Part shown: positions 10,020 to 22,299 of the stretch, one piece after another | How the letters are laid out: each line of letters begins with the position of its first letter | Position numbering within the stretch: the stretch's first letter is position 1 | Source: Conchocele bisecta | Lineage: Eukaryota > Mollusca > Bivalvia > Lucinida > Thyasiridae | Length of the DNA stretch: 64,000 nt | Assembly (NCBI GenBank): GCA_029237695.1 | Contig: CM055265.1 | Location: forward strand, 119,985,078 to 120,049,077 | Reading direction: 5' to 3' | Notes under the pieces: model-generated | What the model saw: only the letters and a program-made list of their open reading frames with translations | What the model was told of the DNA's origin: nothing | Database searches by the model: none | Program-made: the position numbers and the translations under genes

Positions 10020-10811
10020 TTTTTTCCATTTTTAGCCACGTTTTTTTGGACAAAAAATCCACGCTATTGGATTGGCGAAAGCCAGACGGGCGGGCTGCGT
10101 CCACAATCAATGTTAAGTTTTCGTGTTTCAGTCCATTTCTTTGTTACTGTAACACATAGGACCAACAAACTTTCACAGCTTCATAACCAAGGGGTGCCCA
10201 CCACATATCACTATCCAACATGTTACCTTTTTGAACTTGACCCATTTTTTCCGCGCAGTCAATGTTAACCTTTCGCGTTTACAATGTTAAGTTTTCGTGT
10301 TTAAGTCCATTTCTTTGGTACTGTACCACCTAGGACCACCAAACTTTCAAGCTTCATAACCAAGGGGTGCCCACCACATACAACTATCCAACATGTGACC
10401 ATTTTTAGCCAGGTTTTTTGAAAAAAAATCCAGGCTATTGGATTGGTGAAAGCCGGGCGGGCGGGCGGGCGGGCAGGCGGCGGGCGGGCGGCGTCCACAA
10501 TCGATGTAAAGTTTTCGTGTTTGAGTCCATTTCTTTGTTACTGTACCACCTAGGACCACCAAACTTTCACAGCTTCATAATCAAGGGGTGCCCACCACAT
10601 ATCACTATCCAACATGTTACTTTTTTTTTAACTTGACCCATTTTTTCCGCGTAGTCGACTTAGCCATTTTCAATGTTAAGTTTTCGCGTTTACAATGTTA
10701 AGTTTTCGTGTTTAAGTCCATTTCTTTGGTACTGTACCACCTAGGATCACCAAACTTTCACAGCTTCATAATCAAGGGGTACCCACATATCACTATCCAA
10801 CATGTTACTTT
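10020..10811 (+). repeat. Repeat family F with (GGGC)n block (partial array)
   Basis: Units carry attggattggcgaaagcc, a GGGC-rich run (10455-10492), caatgttaagttttcgtgtt, taggaccaccaaactttca and atcactatccaacatgtta. They are the same as in the large array at 42604-45100. The array runs directly into the ~430-bp-unit element that starts at ~10812. Confidence 0.75.
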
Positions 10812-12849
10812 TTAGCTCACCTGAGCAAAGCTCATGTGAGCTATTGTTACCGCAATGTGTCCGTCGTCCGTCGTCGTCGTCCGTCGTCCGTCCGTGAACA
10901 TTTTCAAACGTCTTCTCCTCGGTAACCATTGGGCCTATAGTCACCAAACTTCATGGTCATGGTCCTTAGGTAGGGGGATTACAAAATTGTTAAAATGACG
11001 TCATTACGTAATCCAAGATGGCCGCCGTCTAAAAATAGCACAAATTCTTCAAAAATCTTCTTCTCAAGAACCGCCAACCGGATTTCGACAAAACTTGGTA
11101 GGAATGATCGATGTACAATGCTCTTTCAAAGTTGTTAAAATGGTGACCCCGGGGTCAAAAATGGGCGTGGCCCGTGGGGTCAAATTGCGGTCAAATTTTA
11201 TTTTTGACCAAATATGGTCATGTCTTATATCAAATCGAAGGTATCAAATATGAGGCGATCACTCTGGTGCATTTTTTTTGTCGAAATCGGATGGTTATGT
11301 CATCCAAGATGGCCGCCGAAAGGTCAAAAGGTCGTTCTTTTATTAGAGATTTCAAAATTCTTCTTCACATGAACCGCTTGGCCCATAGTAGCCAAACTTA
11401 AAAGTTATGGTCCATGGGTGAAGCCTTTTCAGATTTGTTAAAATGGAGGTCATCGCTAATCCAAGATGGCCGCCGTCTAAAAAATAGCATAAATTCTTTA
11501 AAAAATCTTCTTCTCATGAACCGCTAGCCGGATTTCGACGAAACTTGGTAGGAATGATCGATGCACAATGCTCTTTCAAAGTTGTTAAAATGGTGACCCT
11601 GGGGTCAAAAATTGGCGTGGCCCGTGGGGTCAAATTTTATTTTTGACCGAATATGGTCATGTTATATATCAAATCGAAGGTGTCAATGAGGCGATCACTC
11701 TGGTTCATTTTTTGTCGAAATCGGATTGTTATGTCATCCAAGATGGCCGCCGAAATGTCAAAAGGTCGTTCTTTTATTAGAGATTTCAAAATTCTTCTTC
11801 ACATGAACCGCTTGGCCCATGGTAGCCAAACTTAAAAGTTATGGTCCATGGGTGAAGCCTTTTCAGATTTGTTAAAATGGAGGTCATCGCTAATCCAAGA
11901 TGGCCGCCGTCTAAAAATAGCATAAATTCTTAAAAAATCTTCTTCTCATGAACCGCTAGCCGGATTTCGACGAAACTTGGTAGGAATGATCGATGTACAA
12001 TGCTCTTTCAAAGTTGTTAAAATGGTGACCCCGGGGTCAAAAATGGGCGTGGCCCATGGGGTCAAATTTTATTTTTGACCGAATATGGTCATGTTATATA
12101 TCAAATCGAAGGTATCAATGAGGCGATCACTCTGGTACATTTTTTGTCCAAATCGGATTGTTATGTCATCCAAGATGGCCGCCGAAATGTCAAAAGGTCG
12201 TTCTTTTATTAGGGATTTCAAAATTCTTCTTCACATGAACCGCTTGGCCCATGCCAAACTTAAAAGTTATGGTCCATGGGTGAAGCCTTTTCAGATTTGT
12301 TAAAATGGAGGTCATCGCTAATCCAAGATGGCCGCCGTCTAAAAATAGCAGAAATTCTTAAAAAATCTTCTTCTCATGAACCGCTAGCCGGATTTTGATG
12401 AAACTTGGTAGGAATGATCGATGTACATTGCTCTTTCAAAGTTGTTAAAATGGTGACCCCGGGGTCAAAAATGGGCATGGCCCGTGGGGTCAAATTGGGG
12501 TCAAATTTTATTTTTGACTGAATATGGTCATGTCATATATCAAATTGAAGGTATCAATGAGGCGATCACTCTGGTGCAATATTTGTCGGAATCGGATGAT
12601 TATGTCATCCATGATGGCCACCAAAAGGTCCATTTATTTAAGATTTTTAATGTCTTTTTCTCAGGAACCACATGGCCGATGCTGGGTGAAGCATTTTCAG
12701 ATTTTGTAAAATGAGAGTCATCGCTTAATCCAAGATTACCGGCATCTAAAAATAGCACAATTTTTTTAAAACACATGAACTCAATGTCACATTCTCCTCT
12801 GGTGTTCATGGAGTCAGGTGAGCGAATTAGGGCCATCATGGCCCTCTTG
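10812..12849 (+). mobile_element. Helitron-like element, ~430-bp tandem units (family A, copy 1)
   Basis: The head is the hairpin AGCTCACCTGAGC/GCTCATGTGAGCT (10813-10841), followed by a TCCGTCG-rich block (10859-10893). About four units of ~430 bp follow (aatgatcgatgtacaatgct-type marks at ~11106, 11556, 11987, 12416). Each contains ccaagatggccgccg and tggtgaccccggggtcaaaa. The tail is GGGCCATCATGGCCC then TCTTG and a T-run. Two more copies share both ends (25929-27111 and 51801-54229), which fixes the boundaries. There is no ORF for a Rep/helicase, so it is non-autonomous. Confidence 0.8.
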
Positions 12850-12854
12850 TTTTA

Positions 12855-12990
12855 CTGTCCATGCCTCGCCCCAAGGCACGACATGCAGGCCACGGCCATC
12901 TAGTCTACAAAAAGTGGGTATAATTATGTTATCCAAATGTCTATGCTTAGAAAAAACCTGGCATTCGTGGCTTTGCCTCGTTTCTTGTTA
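12855..12990 (+). repeat. Short dispersed repeat T, ends CGTTTCTTG
   Basis: ~135 bp starting tgtccatgcctcgccccaag, containing atctagtctacaaaaagtgg, and ending tttgcctcgtttcttg followed by T. It recurs at 46577-46711, 47163-47298 and 47936-48070 with few changes. It begins a few bases after the family A element ends. Confidence 0.75.
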
Positions 12991-13060
12991 TACAATTGTG
13001 ACATGTTTGAATGAAGGCTGCCAACAGACGAGCGTCGTTGTCTTCTGACAACTCTTGTTT

Positions 13061-14080
13061 ATGCTGTAGCGTACTCCTCAAATGTATTTTCAGTCTGTCG
13101 CGTACTGCTAGATTTGTTCATATACAATCCTACAAAATCATCGCCGATGATCTGTGCGGTCGGCTAGTCATCACGTTCATTGTTTACAAAATTTGGTCCC
13201 GGCTCTAGCTGCGGACAATGTCTCGCTGTATTTCATCGATACCGGCTGAAAACCAGTCTTCGGGTGTATTCAATTTGAACTCCACGATTTAGTGCGAGCG
13301 ATTGTGACTCTCAGCGGAACAATTTGGGTCCAACTCGATACGTTTTCGCCCATATTGATTTTGAAAAAAAGGTTTGTACATGACAGGGCCTATCAATTAT
13401 GGCGAAGGTTGACACAAAGATCAGAGCTCATGCGAGCTGGATTGAATTCCACTTTACCTCATGACATGATATTATTTGGAATGGGTTAGGTTTATATTTT
13501 ACGTGTGGGACAGTATCATAACAGTATTACTATTTTGACCAACGCAGACGTTGAATAAAATGGCGGTCAAATTAACTAAAATATAACGAGTTGAATGGCG
13601 CCCAAATTCATCAATTAATATAATCGTATTAGCGATTGACACTATAAATAACACAATTGGATCGTGTAAGGTTTTTTTTAGAAAATTGGTGACACATGGC
13701 GCAACGAAATGGTGGACACAACAAACAAGCTTGGAAGAAATTGCAAAAGTCCACCACCAGTGTTAACCATATTTCGAGTTATTTTACCACCGATGCTGTG
13801 GCTGAATCAATCTATTGCACAAGTCATCATCAATGACTTGTTTAGGTCGGTCTTTGCAGACCCACATTAAAATCTATTGCACAAGACATCATCAATGACT
13901 TGTTGAGCTAGGTGTGTGCAGACCCCACATCAATTGTGACTGACGTTATTGATGAATTGTGGTCGACCGTGGTCAGCAAAAAACACACTGAATCGCGTGA
14001 TGCAAAGATCAATCTGCTATTCCAGGCATTCTGATCAGCGTATGCACTGTTTGTCATTCAGATAATCTCCCATGCTTTTT
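13061..14080. repeat. Low-copy segment, copy 2 of the 7.8-9.1 kb duplication
   Basis: Matches 7830-9130 in the same orientation with substitutions and an internal deletion. It ends gcgtatgcactgtttgtcat, as at 9097-9116. The two copies are separated by repeat arrays (9.13-13.06 kb). Confidence 0.75.
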
Positions 14081-14559
14081 ATGAATACATGATACTGCTT
14101 GTTACATAACTTATAAGTGTGCTAGCAGATCTGGAACTACACTGGTCACAAATGCCATAAGCCCAGTTACTCTAGTAACAGTTGGGCCAAAATCAGATAA
14201 ATGGAAATAATAACTGCCAACACTTTTTTTATAAATATTTATGTGATGCATTGAATAAAAACGCCTTATGTTTGTGTGTTGACTTGCTACATATGACAAG
14301 GAGATATCAAGAGATAATTTTGTTTTATTATGTTTGGTAAGAATGATTTTATAAAAAAAACACCAACAAATGTCAAGCTTTTTTAGCCTCCTTATGTGAT
14401 GTGCTGAAGGGGCTATGTCAAAAGGGACACAGCCGACTTAGTATTTGACAAAGGGATGACCTTTTTATTTTATTTTGAAACTATGGTAATTTTTCTTCAT
14501 AATCATGTCATTGAAATGGTTATTTTTACAAGAAAAAGTATAAAAATAATGCTTAGAAA
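14081..14559. other. Intergenic, no gene seen
   Basis: AT-rich sequence. It includes ccataagcccagttactcta and gttgggccaaaatcagataa, which is echoed at 22190-22225. No ORF or repeat end is convincing. Confidence 0.4.
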
Positions 14560-14890
14560 AATGTGAAGCGTCAGTTATGCTGTTGGTCAAAATAACGGAC
14601 GACTTTCCTACTGTGTAAATACAATTAATCCGTCGTTTGTCAAGCCTGCAGTATTATCAGAACTAATTAATAACATATACACTATTTATATAAATATTCA
14701 TTTCATTCGTGGTGTATTTCGTTTTCAAATAAAAACAAATGTTTTTTATGACATCGTCTGTCGGTCAACATCGTAACGGCCGAATATTTAGGCCTAGCGT
14801 ACACGGTAGACGAGTGCACGTACACCTATCCCGCGAATAATCATACAAGTCAAGACTACGGGTGAACTAGATCATCAGTTCGGGTGTACA
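14560..14890. repeat. ~330-bp direct repeat, copy 1
   Basis: Runs from cgtcagttatgctgttggtc to aagtcaagactacgggtgaa and is repeated at 15640-15955. The copies share caagcctgcagtattatcag and acactatttatataaatatt. The divergence seen is moderate, so this is an old duplication. No ORF. Confidence 0.75.
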
Positions 14891-15337
14891 CAGCAAGAGG
14901 AACGCTGACAACGAAAATTTAGTGTGTCTGTAATCTTTTTTTCACCGTTATTGCCGTCACAAAAAGTTTGTCTGTGAAATAATTTGTCAATATGCATACA
15001 GATGTTCAGTTTTGTGTACTACCGTGATTACAAGTCCCAATTTTGCAAGGGAATGCTAGCTGGTGCCATTATTTATCGAGATATAGCACTGAATGTGGTC
15101 GGCAGTTACGTTTTGACACACTCGCGAGAAAGCATGATGTCAAAAATAACTGCTGATCTGATCCTCCATTGAAGACCGTGATAATTTCTAGTTCATGATC
15201 AGACGAGCATTTTATAAGAGACAGGTTGATTAATTTAATTTCGTAGCAATCGATCTGAAACTTCACACCTGTGTCTAAATTAAATAAACGACCACTACAT
15301 TGTGAAAGTTTGAAGATAATTGTGAAATGTGACGGGC

Positions 15338-15366
15338 ATTATGCGTTATGAGTAACGCCCGTCACA
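15338..15366. other. Inverted repeat GTGACGGGC...GCCCGTCAC
   Basis: An inverted repeat with 9-bp arms and an 11-bp AT-rich centre. The right arm TAACGCCCGTCAC also occurs at ~20918, 21306 and 21862 and, as TAACGCCCATCAC, at 21442 and 22017. It is thus a recurring motif of this region. Confidence 0.6.
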
Positions 15367-15404
15367 AAGTTGGGAATTAAAAATAGACTGCCGGAAATGA
15401 GTTA

Positions 15405-15552
15405 CAATCAAAACGTACCCAAGTCAAAACGTACCCAAATTTGTCAAAATGTACCCAAGGGCGTTAGTTTAAACGTACCCAACCATTGGTCAAAACGTAC
15501 CCACAATTTGGTCAAAACGTACCCATGCACCCTTTGTTCAAAACGTACCCAT
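15405..15552 (+). repeat. Seven irregularly spaced copies of TCAAAACGTACCCA
   Basis: The motif TCAAAACGTACCCA, or a one- to two-base variant, occurs seven times in the same orientation with spacers of different length and sequence. It is therefore not a simple tandem repeat. Similar iteron-like groups occur in subterminal regions of transposons and in protein-binding clusters; nothing in the sequence tells which. Confidence 0.75.
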
Positions 15553-15639
15553 AGTAAAATATAGAAAATGATCGGGGATATTAGAGTAGAAATAATATGT
15601 CAAATAAAAAGTTGTTGACCAGCACCCCTGGAAATGACA

Positions 15640-15955
15640 CGTCCGTTATGCTGTCGGTCAAAATAACGGCCAACTTTCCTACTGCATAAATACAACTAAT
15701 CCCCCGTTTTTTCAAGCCTGCAGTATTATCAGAACTAATTCATAAATGATACACTATTTATATAAATATTTATTTTATTCAAGGTATGTTTCGTTTTCAA
15801 ATAAAAATCAATGTTTATGATGACATCGTGTGTCGGTCAACATCGTAATGACCGAATATTTTACGCGTGCCGTACATGGTGGACGAATGCGCATACACGG
15901 ATCCCGTGAATAATCATTTACGTCAAGACTACGTGCGAACTACATCATGAGTTCT
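15640..15955. repeat. ~330-bp direct repeat, copy 2
   Basis: The partner of 14560-14890, running from cgttatgctgtcggtcaaaa to caagactacgtgcgaactac. It lies just before the TIR element that begins at 16042. Confidence 0.75.
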
Positions 15956-16041
15956 GTCACGACATACACTTTCAAGGCGAAATACGAAATTAAAAAAAAG
16001 AGTATTTTTCCTAAAAATGTTTGTCGCCCTGTATATACATA

Positions 16042-18053
16042 CCGTATTCTTGCGATTATAAGACGCATTTTTTTTTACTCCGATTTGTATCCCAGAAAAC
16101 CCCTGCGTCTTATAAATACATGTAGATACATGAGCATTTTTTTCCACCCGAAATATTGACATAAACGACCAAAAATAAAAAAAATAAAATGCGTTCCTAT
16201 ATTTGTTGTTGTTGTTGTTAGTCTTTGGGGTAAAATCCGGTATTGGAATATTGGTTTCGTATTCTAAACAGTTCGCGCCTTTACTCGCGCCTTACTCGTT
16301 CCGGCCATGTGTCACATTCGGTACACATTTTCTATACCGAAGGCGAACAGTGTATACCAAGATCAGATCCGGTCGACATTTTCTCTGCCGAATCACAATC
16401 TTGCCTCTATCATTTTAATTATCTTTTGAAAACATTTACCGGTCCCATATCGGTCGGTGTAATTTTGCCGTGAAAAATATTGCATGACGCCATTAACGGT
16501 AAATCCCAATATGCATAATGCAATTCCACGAAAGTTATAAAACTCCATCATTAGTTTCGAAACTGTGTGTTTACAAGATGCTGATGAAAGTGGCAAGCCT
16601 AAGTCAACTGGCCGACATCAAACACACCGCGTGTCAAGATTTACAACACAAAGCCATATCAAACATCAACACATGCGGTTGCTGACGTCCGTTTCGTATT
16701 CGTCACTAAACTGGTACCCTGTCTAATGCGTTCCAGTGAAATAATACTACCGAGAACCAGACTCTATTTATGACACGGCAAACGTGTTTATGTGAATTGG
16801 GTCTTTATCTCTGACAAATCCCGGCTTATTGCATTAGCGGCCAGACCAGGCGGTGGATTCGCGTAGTCTGCACATGGTTTACAATGTTTGCCAATCTCTA
16901 TTTAAAAAATTATAATTACGTCAGCGGACAATGCAAATTCGTCATAGCTATAGGCTGCTTTCAGCGTCATTTACGGAAGATACAACTGATTTTGAAATAG
17001 TACATACTGTAGGCGAAAGTTGTGTGTTGCTGTGTGGAAAAAAAATCGATAACACCCAACCGTGTCAACAGGTGCTATTATCTTATGTCATCATTCAGCA
17101 CGAGCTGTAAACTGTGTGACCTTTAGGCTATGTTTTGAAATTGCACTGATTGGTCAACACGCTTTTTGATGTGTGCCGCAGATGTGGCGAACGTGCGGCT
17201 TTCATCCTTGCATCATGGGGGCAATCAGTAACCCATTTCATGCTGTCAGAGGATACGCTTATGTTTGCGGAAAATCCTAAATATTTTCCTTCTATGCAAT
17301 CAGAAGTATATGCTGCGATGACCATTTAAACCGTTTCGTCGAGACGGTTCAAATGAGTGGTTACAACATATACTTTCAGTGAGAAATAACAAAAATAAAA
17401 ATAAAATATTTAATAAATTTCATATCCGTAAATGTGTATTCAGAAAGGAACGGGTTAAAAAAACACTCTGGATTATACGCAGATATTGATTTCGAAAATA
17501 GTTTCCGTAAATGGTGTTGAAAAGTGAAAATACATACCGCAATCAATAATTAACAATATAATACCACTTTCGGCAGCAATATGATTGCAAATATATTAAC
17601 ACGATTTATGACAATAGTCTGTTACACATTTAACACGATTTTGATATACAAATAGGCAAAAAAATCGGGAGCCAATGCACAACCGTGTACTAACCGAGCA
17701 TGTGTTATAGTGAAGCGTGTACTACCGAGTTCACAGTGTAATTGAAGATACTAGAAAATGGTGAAATACGGACCGGGGAATCACGGACATAGAGTCGGCA
17801 AATTACGGACATAGCAAACTATGATAGGGAAAATACAGACAAAAACGTCCAAGGTACGAATAAAAAAACAGTGTCGGGGAATAAATAACAACAACAACTT
17901 GGCGAGTTTTCCTTTTTTTTTTTTTTTTTTTATTATTTGTTAGGAAAATTGGGTGCGTCTTATAATCTCATGTAGACATTTTCCCCCAGATTTTGGACTG
18001 AAAATAGCGGTGCGTCTTATACACTCTTGCGACCTATAATCGGCAGAATACGG
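16042..18053. mobile_element. 2-kb DNA transposon-like element with CCGTATTCT TIRs and TA duplications
   Basis: The left end reads TA then CCGTATTCTTGCGATTATAA followed by GACGCA. The right end is the complement of a related sequence (gcgtcttata..., ...ggcagaatacgg) followed by TA. Inner copies of the GCGTCTTATA motif lie at ~16104 and ~17957, so the ends are repeated subterminally. TA duplications fit the Tc1/mariner/pogo group. The 2-kb interior has no transposase-like frame: a non-autonomous or eroded copy. Confidence 0.7.
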
Positions 18054-18149
18054 TAGCGTAGATAATCATCATCCTACATAGTTAATACACTGTCTAAACA
18101 GGATCCAATAAGTTTTCTGCCAATTTCAATAAGGCTATGCCATTGTTTG

Positions 18150-18400
18150 CATGGGCGGATTCAGGGGGGGGGGGGCCCCCTAAAATTCGCTGAGTAAAGA
18201 TTTTTTACAAGTTACAAGGCTTGTTTCTACGTACATACTGTGACAGTGTCAATATTTTTGCTCCAAAATGCGCCAGAACGCAGGAAATGCGATGTAGATT
18301 TCAAAATTTTTCGGACCCCCTCGGTTATAGTCGAGTATTGCAAAATATTTACGCCACCCCCCTCCCCTCCCAGCCCGAAATACTGGATTCGCGCCTGGTT
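18150..18400. repeat. Small inverted-repeat element with G-run and C-run ends
   Basis: GGCGGATTCAGGGGGG at the left is mirrored by CCCAGCCCGAAATACTGGATTCGCGCC at the right (imperfect), with ~220 bp between them. It contains aatgcgccagaacgcaggaa, which recurs inverted at 5900-5920. Probably a MITE. Confidence 0.5.
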
Positions 18401-19159
18401 TGTATATCAAACTGCGTATGCCTTGATCAGCACATGCTGATCTGGTGCTACGCTGACCACAATCAGTATGCAGCATGGTTTAATTGTTCAATTTATCCAC
18501 GCGGATAGTGAGTACACGTCACTGTGCCACCGCGGACATAACGTATTTAAAGTGGTCAATCACCGCGGGCATAGCCTACCTGTCCCCCACGATCACTGTT
18601 TCATGCAGTGGGATCGCGGTGACAGCATGCCCGGTCACTGTGAAGCACTGCCCTAACGTTATCACGGTCGTTCACGGGGGATCACTGCGATTTGCAAAAT
18701 AAAACATTTTTGTTTGTATGAGAAACCATGAATTATGTGAGAGTGTTCGTGTTTTGATGTAGCTAGAGTCGAACATAATGCGATATCACTATTCTATATG
18801 TACACGAGTTATGGTGTTAGCTGCTTAGACACGATGACATCAATGTTTGTCAAATTGGCACGGGTGCATACTCAAAACACATTAATAAACAATAAAAAAC
18901 ATTATAATCGTTTCCTAAAATAATCAGAATCATCTCGCGTTTTCGCGATCTCGCATTCCGCTTTTGAAAATAAGTTTTGCTCTAACCCAAATTTTCTGTC
19001 GTAACTTGGGGCGACTATCACTGCGATACAGAAAGAAAATTCGGATTAGTTTTACTCATTCATGTGCGGCGAGTTTGCACAATGCGAGATTGAATATGAA
19101 TTTCGTGTTTTCGTCTCGAAAGTTCGAAAATGTGAGGTTGCCACATGTCCCTAATAGGA
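18401..19159. other. Intergenic; local palindromic, GC-richer stretch, no gene
   Basis: 18490-18690 has several short inverted repeats (caccgcgg/ccgcggtg, gatcactg/cagtgggatc) and slightly higher GC. No credible frame or RNA gene is seen. The rest is AT-rich. Confidence 0.4.
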
Positions 19160-19345
19160 CACGTAAACATTGTATTATGAGACGATTCCCATGTGCTGCA
19201 AAACATGTTTTTATTAAGAAATAGAACAAATGTGGACAAACATCTATATTTCTTGACAACAAAAACATAATTTTACAAAACGTGATAATCGTCTTAGGAG
19301 ACGATTCTAATGTGCTGCCATGCCAATACACGTTTATTGAGCAAA
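19160..19345. repeat. Hairpin element copies around GAGACGATTC
   Basis: GAGACGATTCCCATGTGCTGC...AACATGTTTTTATTAAGAAA (19180-19222) and TAATCGTCTTAGGAGACGATTC...GTGCTGCC (19285-19320) belong to the same palindromic family as 20052-20230 and the related hairpins at 39640-39745 and 51112-51192. Confidence 0.6.
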
Positions 19346-20051
19346 AAAACACAACAACATATTTTGATACGTGTTGTTGGTTACTGCATCGCATCGTCGA
19401 CCTATACACAAGATCGTGAAAACACGATACCAAATCGCGAGGCGAAAACGTGAGATTCTATTGTATTCCGCATTCTCGTGTTTTCTCCTAGCTATCTCGC
19501 GTTTTCGAGACCACGATGTCGCGTTTTCGCCTCGACCTTTTCACGATTTCGCATTCAGGCTTTTGAAAATACGTTTGTTTGTGTCATTATGTGTGTATAG
19601 AATGCATGCGTGTTGAAATTGAGTTTTTCGCATACATTACATGTACGTACGTAGAAGCAATTCGAACTAGCATGCTTTATATATATGCATGTACGTACGT
19701 AGAACCAAATCCAACAGGCATGCTGTCTACACATGGGCAAATCGTATTTCCAAAAGCGGAAGGCGAGATCGAAAAAACGCAAGATTGTAACATAACCCCA
19801 ACTAGTACATTTGCGACATCATTTTGGTCTAGCTGCACACCTGATGATGTTTACAATCGTCAGTTGGTAATCCAGTTTCACGTGCAAAGTGTGTCTTCAC
19901 CTTTGAATTCGGCGAAACAAACATACCAAAACCACGCTATGTAGTCGCTCACGTCATCGCATCGCCGATGAATTGATAAAATTTTACGCATTAGCTTTTG
20001 CATTTCAACAATTGTTGGATTTCTTGATAAAAGCAAGATTTGTCAGCACAT

Positions 20052-20230
20052 AAGAATCGTCTCCTAAAACGATTGGGAGACGATTCTCATATTTTGTCAA
20101 AATATGTTTTTGGTAAAGAAATACCAATGTATTGAGGTTTTCTTTTCACATTTGTCCGATGTCTTAATAAAACATGTTTTGGCAACACATGAGAATCGTC
20201 TCCTTAGACGATTCTAATGTTTTTAAAAAA
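20052..20230. repeat. Paired palindromes GAGAATCGTCTCC
   Basis: GAATCGTCTCCTAAAACGATTGGGAGACGATTC (20055-20089 region) and GAGAATCGTCTCCTTAGACGATTC (20190-20214) are near-perfect palindromes. They are flanked by aaaacatgttttggcaacac-type arms. Fold-back elements without coding capacity. Confidence 0.65.
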
Positions 20231-20462
20231 AAAAAATTGTTGTCACAATTGTTTCATTTCTTAGACTGCAAACAATTGACAAATTCGGAAATCAACAACT
20301 TAATTTGTGTTTCTCGAGTCTGGTTTCAGATGGTGGCGAGGAAATACGATCGATTACACACCGTGAAAATCTTGTTGGAACGTAAATGTCAATTGTCACG
20401 TAGGCCATTTCAGTTTATTCTAAGTACGTATGGTCGTCGCTCGTCTTTCCTTCCTTTATAAG

Positions 20463-20640
20463 AGATGGGTTGTGGCCTAGGGCTTAGAACACCCAACTTC
20501 CAATCTGGAGGTTGTGGGTTCAAACATCTCCTTCGGCATCAAACATACCTTCATAGTATTTCAAGCCAGCTGTGGGTAAACGTTTGCTGTGGCTCTAGGG
20601 CACTGTTTGAATCCAAGGCCGAACGTTATTGTTACATGGT
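20463..20640 (+). mobile_element. tRNA-derived SINE
   Basis: The head GATGGGTTGTGGCCTAGGGC...TTAG resembles a tRNA 5' half with a pol III A box (TGGCCTAGGGCTTAG). GGTTGTGGGTTCAAAC (20510-20525) gives the B box. The body continues ggcatcaaacataccttcat, which is shared with 41231-41500. Transcription would be by RNA polymerase III from the internal promoter. The 3' tail is not clear. Confidence 0.75.
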
Positions 20641-20879
20641 TTTTACATGATTTCGGTCTAAAATATCATGTAATTTGAGCAAAATGTCAGTAATTTCAGT
20701 ACGCTGACAACGCGCGATGTCGTGTATTTGTTATGATTACGTCAAATTATGTTGACAACGTCGGCCGTTCGTTCCGTTACAACCAACGTAAGTAAAAAGC
20801 CATGGGTAAATAGCACGCGCTTGTACGTTTGAACACGGTTGTAGGCGGTATCAAACAACGGCAGCCATACAGGTAACAA

Positions 20880-22140
20880 TTTAAAATAAGCAATGTTTGG
20901 GAAATAAATTTTCAACATAACGCCCGTCACATTTTCCCCAGTCACTTCTTTTAATGAAAAAAAACCCAAATAACATTGTTGTTTTTGGCCATAAACCAAA
21001 AATTAGAATGTATGCCCATGCAGTCCAAGTGTATGTGGCTACTGCTGATTTTTGCAAAATGAATATTAATTTGTATTTAAGTTGCAATGTCAATCATAAC
21101 AACCGTCACTTTCTAGTAATTGTCAAATTGTCACGCATAACGGCCACTCACTGTGGATACAAATTGGCATTAAATAACACGATTTTTTGATGATGGTAAT
21201 AATGGATTGAATGAATAATTAATGCAGTGTTTCAATATCGGTGTGAAAAGTGAAAACACTTAATGGAGATGACAATAATAAAATTGTAGTTGGTGAAAAC
21301 AAGTAACGCCCGTCACTTTAACATGGGAAACACTTGCCATATTGTATTTTATTTAAATTTAAAGGATTTCATCCACTACTTGCAAGAAGAGTTTACCTGC
21401 ACATAAAATTGAAAGGAATGTTTTAGGAAATAAATTGTCAACATAACGCCCATCACATTTGTCAGGTCATTACTTTTAGTGAAAAAAAACAAACTAATTT
21501 GCTTGATCACCTACCTTTTTTGGCCATAAACCAAAAATTTGAATATAATGCTCATGGAATCCAAGTGTATGGGGCTATCTCTGATTTTGCACACTGAACA
21601 TTAATTGGTAAAATAGTTGCAATTTAACATACAATGTTAATCATAACAACCACCACTTTCTAGTAAATGTCAAATTGTCGAGCATAACGGCCACTCATTG
21701 TGGATACCAATTGGCATTAAATAATGTGATTTTTTTATGCTTGTAATAATGGATGGAATAAATTTGAATTAATGCAGTGTTGCAATATCAGTGTGAAAAG
21801 TTTTGAAAACACTTCATAGATATACGAAAATAATAAATATATAGTTGGTGAAAAAAAGTAACGCCCGTCACTTTAAAATAAGAAAAATCCCGAGACATGG
21901 GAAACTCTCGCCATATTGTGTTTTCTTTAAATTTCCTCCACTACTTCCAATAAGAGTTTACCTGCACATAAAATTGAAAGGGATAAGAAGGTTTTTTAGG
22001 AAATAAATTGTCAAAATAACGCCCATCACTTTTGTCCAGTCAATTCTTTTAGTGAAAAAAAAACTAATGTGCTTGATCAACTATCTTTGTTTGGCCATAA
22101 ACCAAAAATTAGAATACATGCTCATGTAATCCAAGTGGAA
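20880..22140 (+). repeat. ~550-bp tandem duplication, about 2.3 copies
   Basis: Copies start near 20900, 21425 and 22000. Marks are aaataaattttcaacataac or aaataaattgtcaacataac, ggccataaaccaaaaattag, cgcataacggccactcactg and taacgcccgtcac. No ORF is shared among copies, so this is non-coding duplicated sequence. Confidence 0.75.
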
Positions 22141-22299
22141 TTATAGCAAAAGAGAGAACTTGAAAATGTCAGCGTGATGGCCGTTATTATTTCCATTTAT
22201 CTGATTTTGGCCCAGTTACTTATATGTACTTGGAATCATTAAACACTTCAACTAATCATTTTGGTGTTCTTATAATTAAGTGAAGCTGTGTACTATACA

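Noticed and set aside
11280..11310. AAGATGGCCGCC as a YY1-type regulatory site
   Set aside because: The match occurs once or twice per ~430-bp unit as part of the repeat; without binding data it is only a sequence coincidence.
10301..12839. Repeated open frames such as those starting MVMLYIKSKVSMRRS
   Set aside because: Frames inside the ~430-bp tandem units; they recur with each unit, change frame through indels and show no known domain.
15405..15552. CRISPR-like array (short repeats with spacers)
   Set aside because: The repeats are 14 bp with unequal spacers in clearly animal DNA without any cas-like gene; not a CRISPR.
18484..18702. GC-richer stretch as a gene or structured RNA
   Set aside because: Only short irregular inverted repeats and no conserved frame; nothing to support a function.
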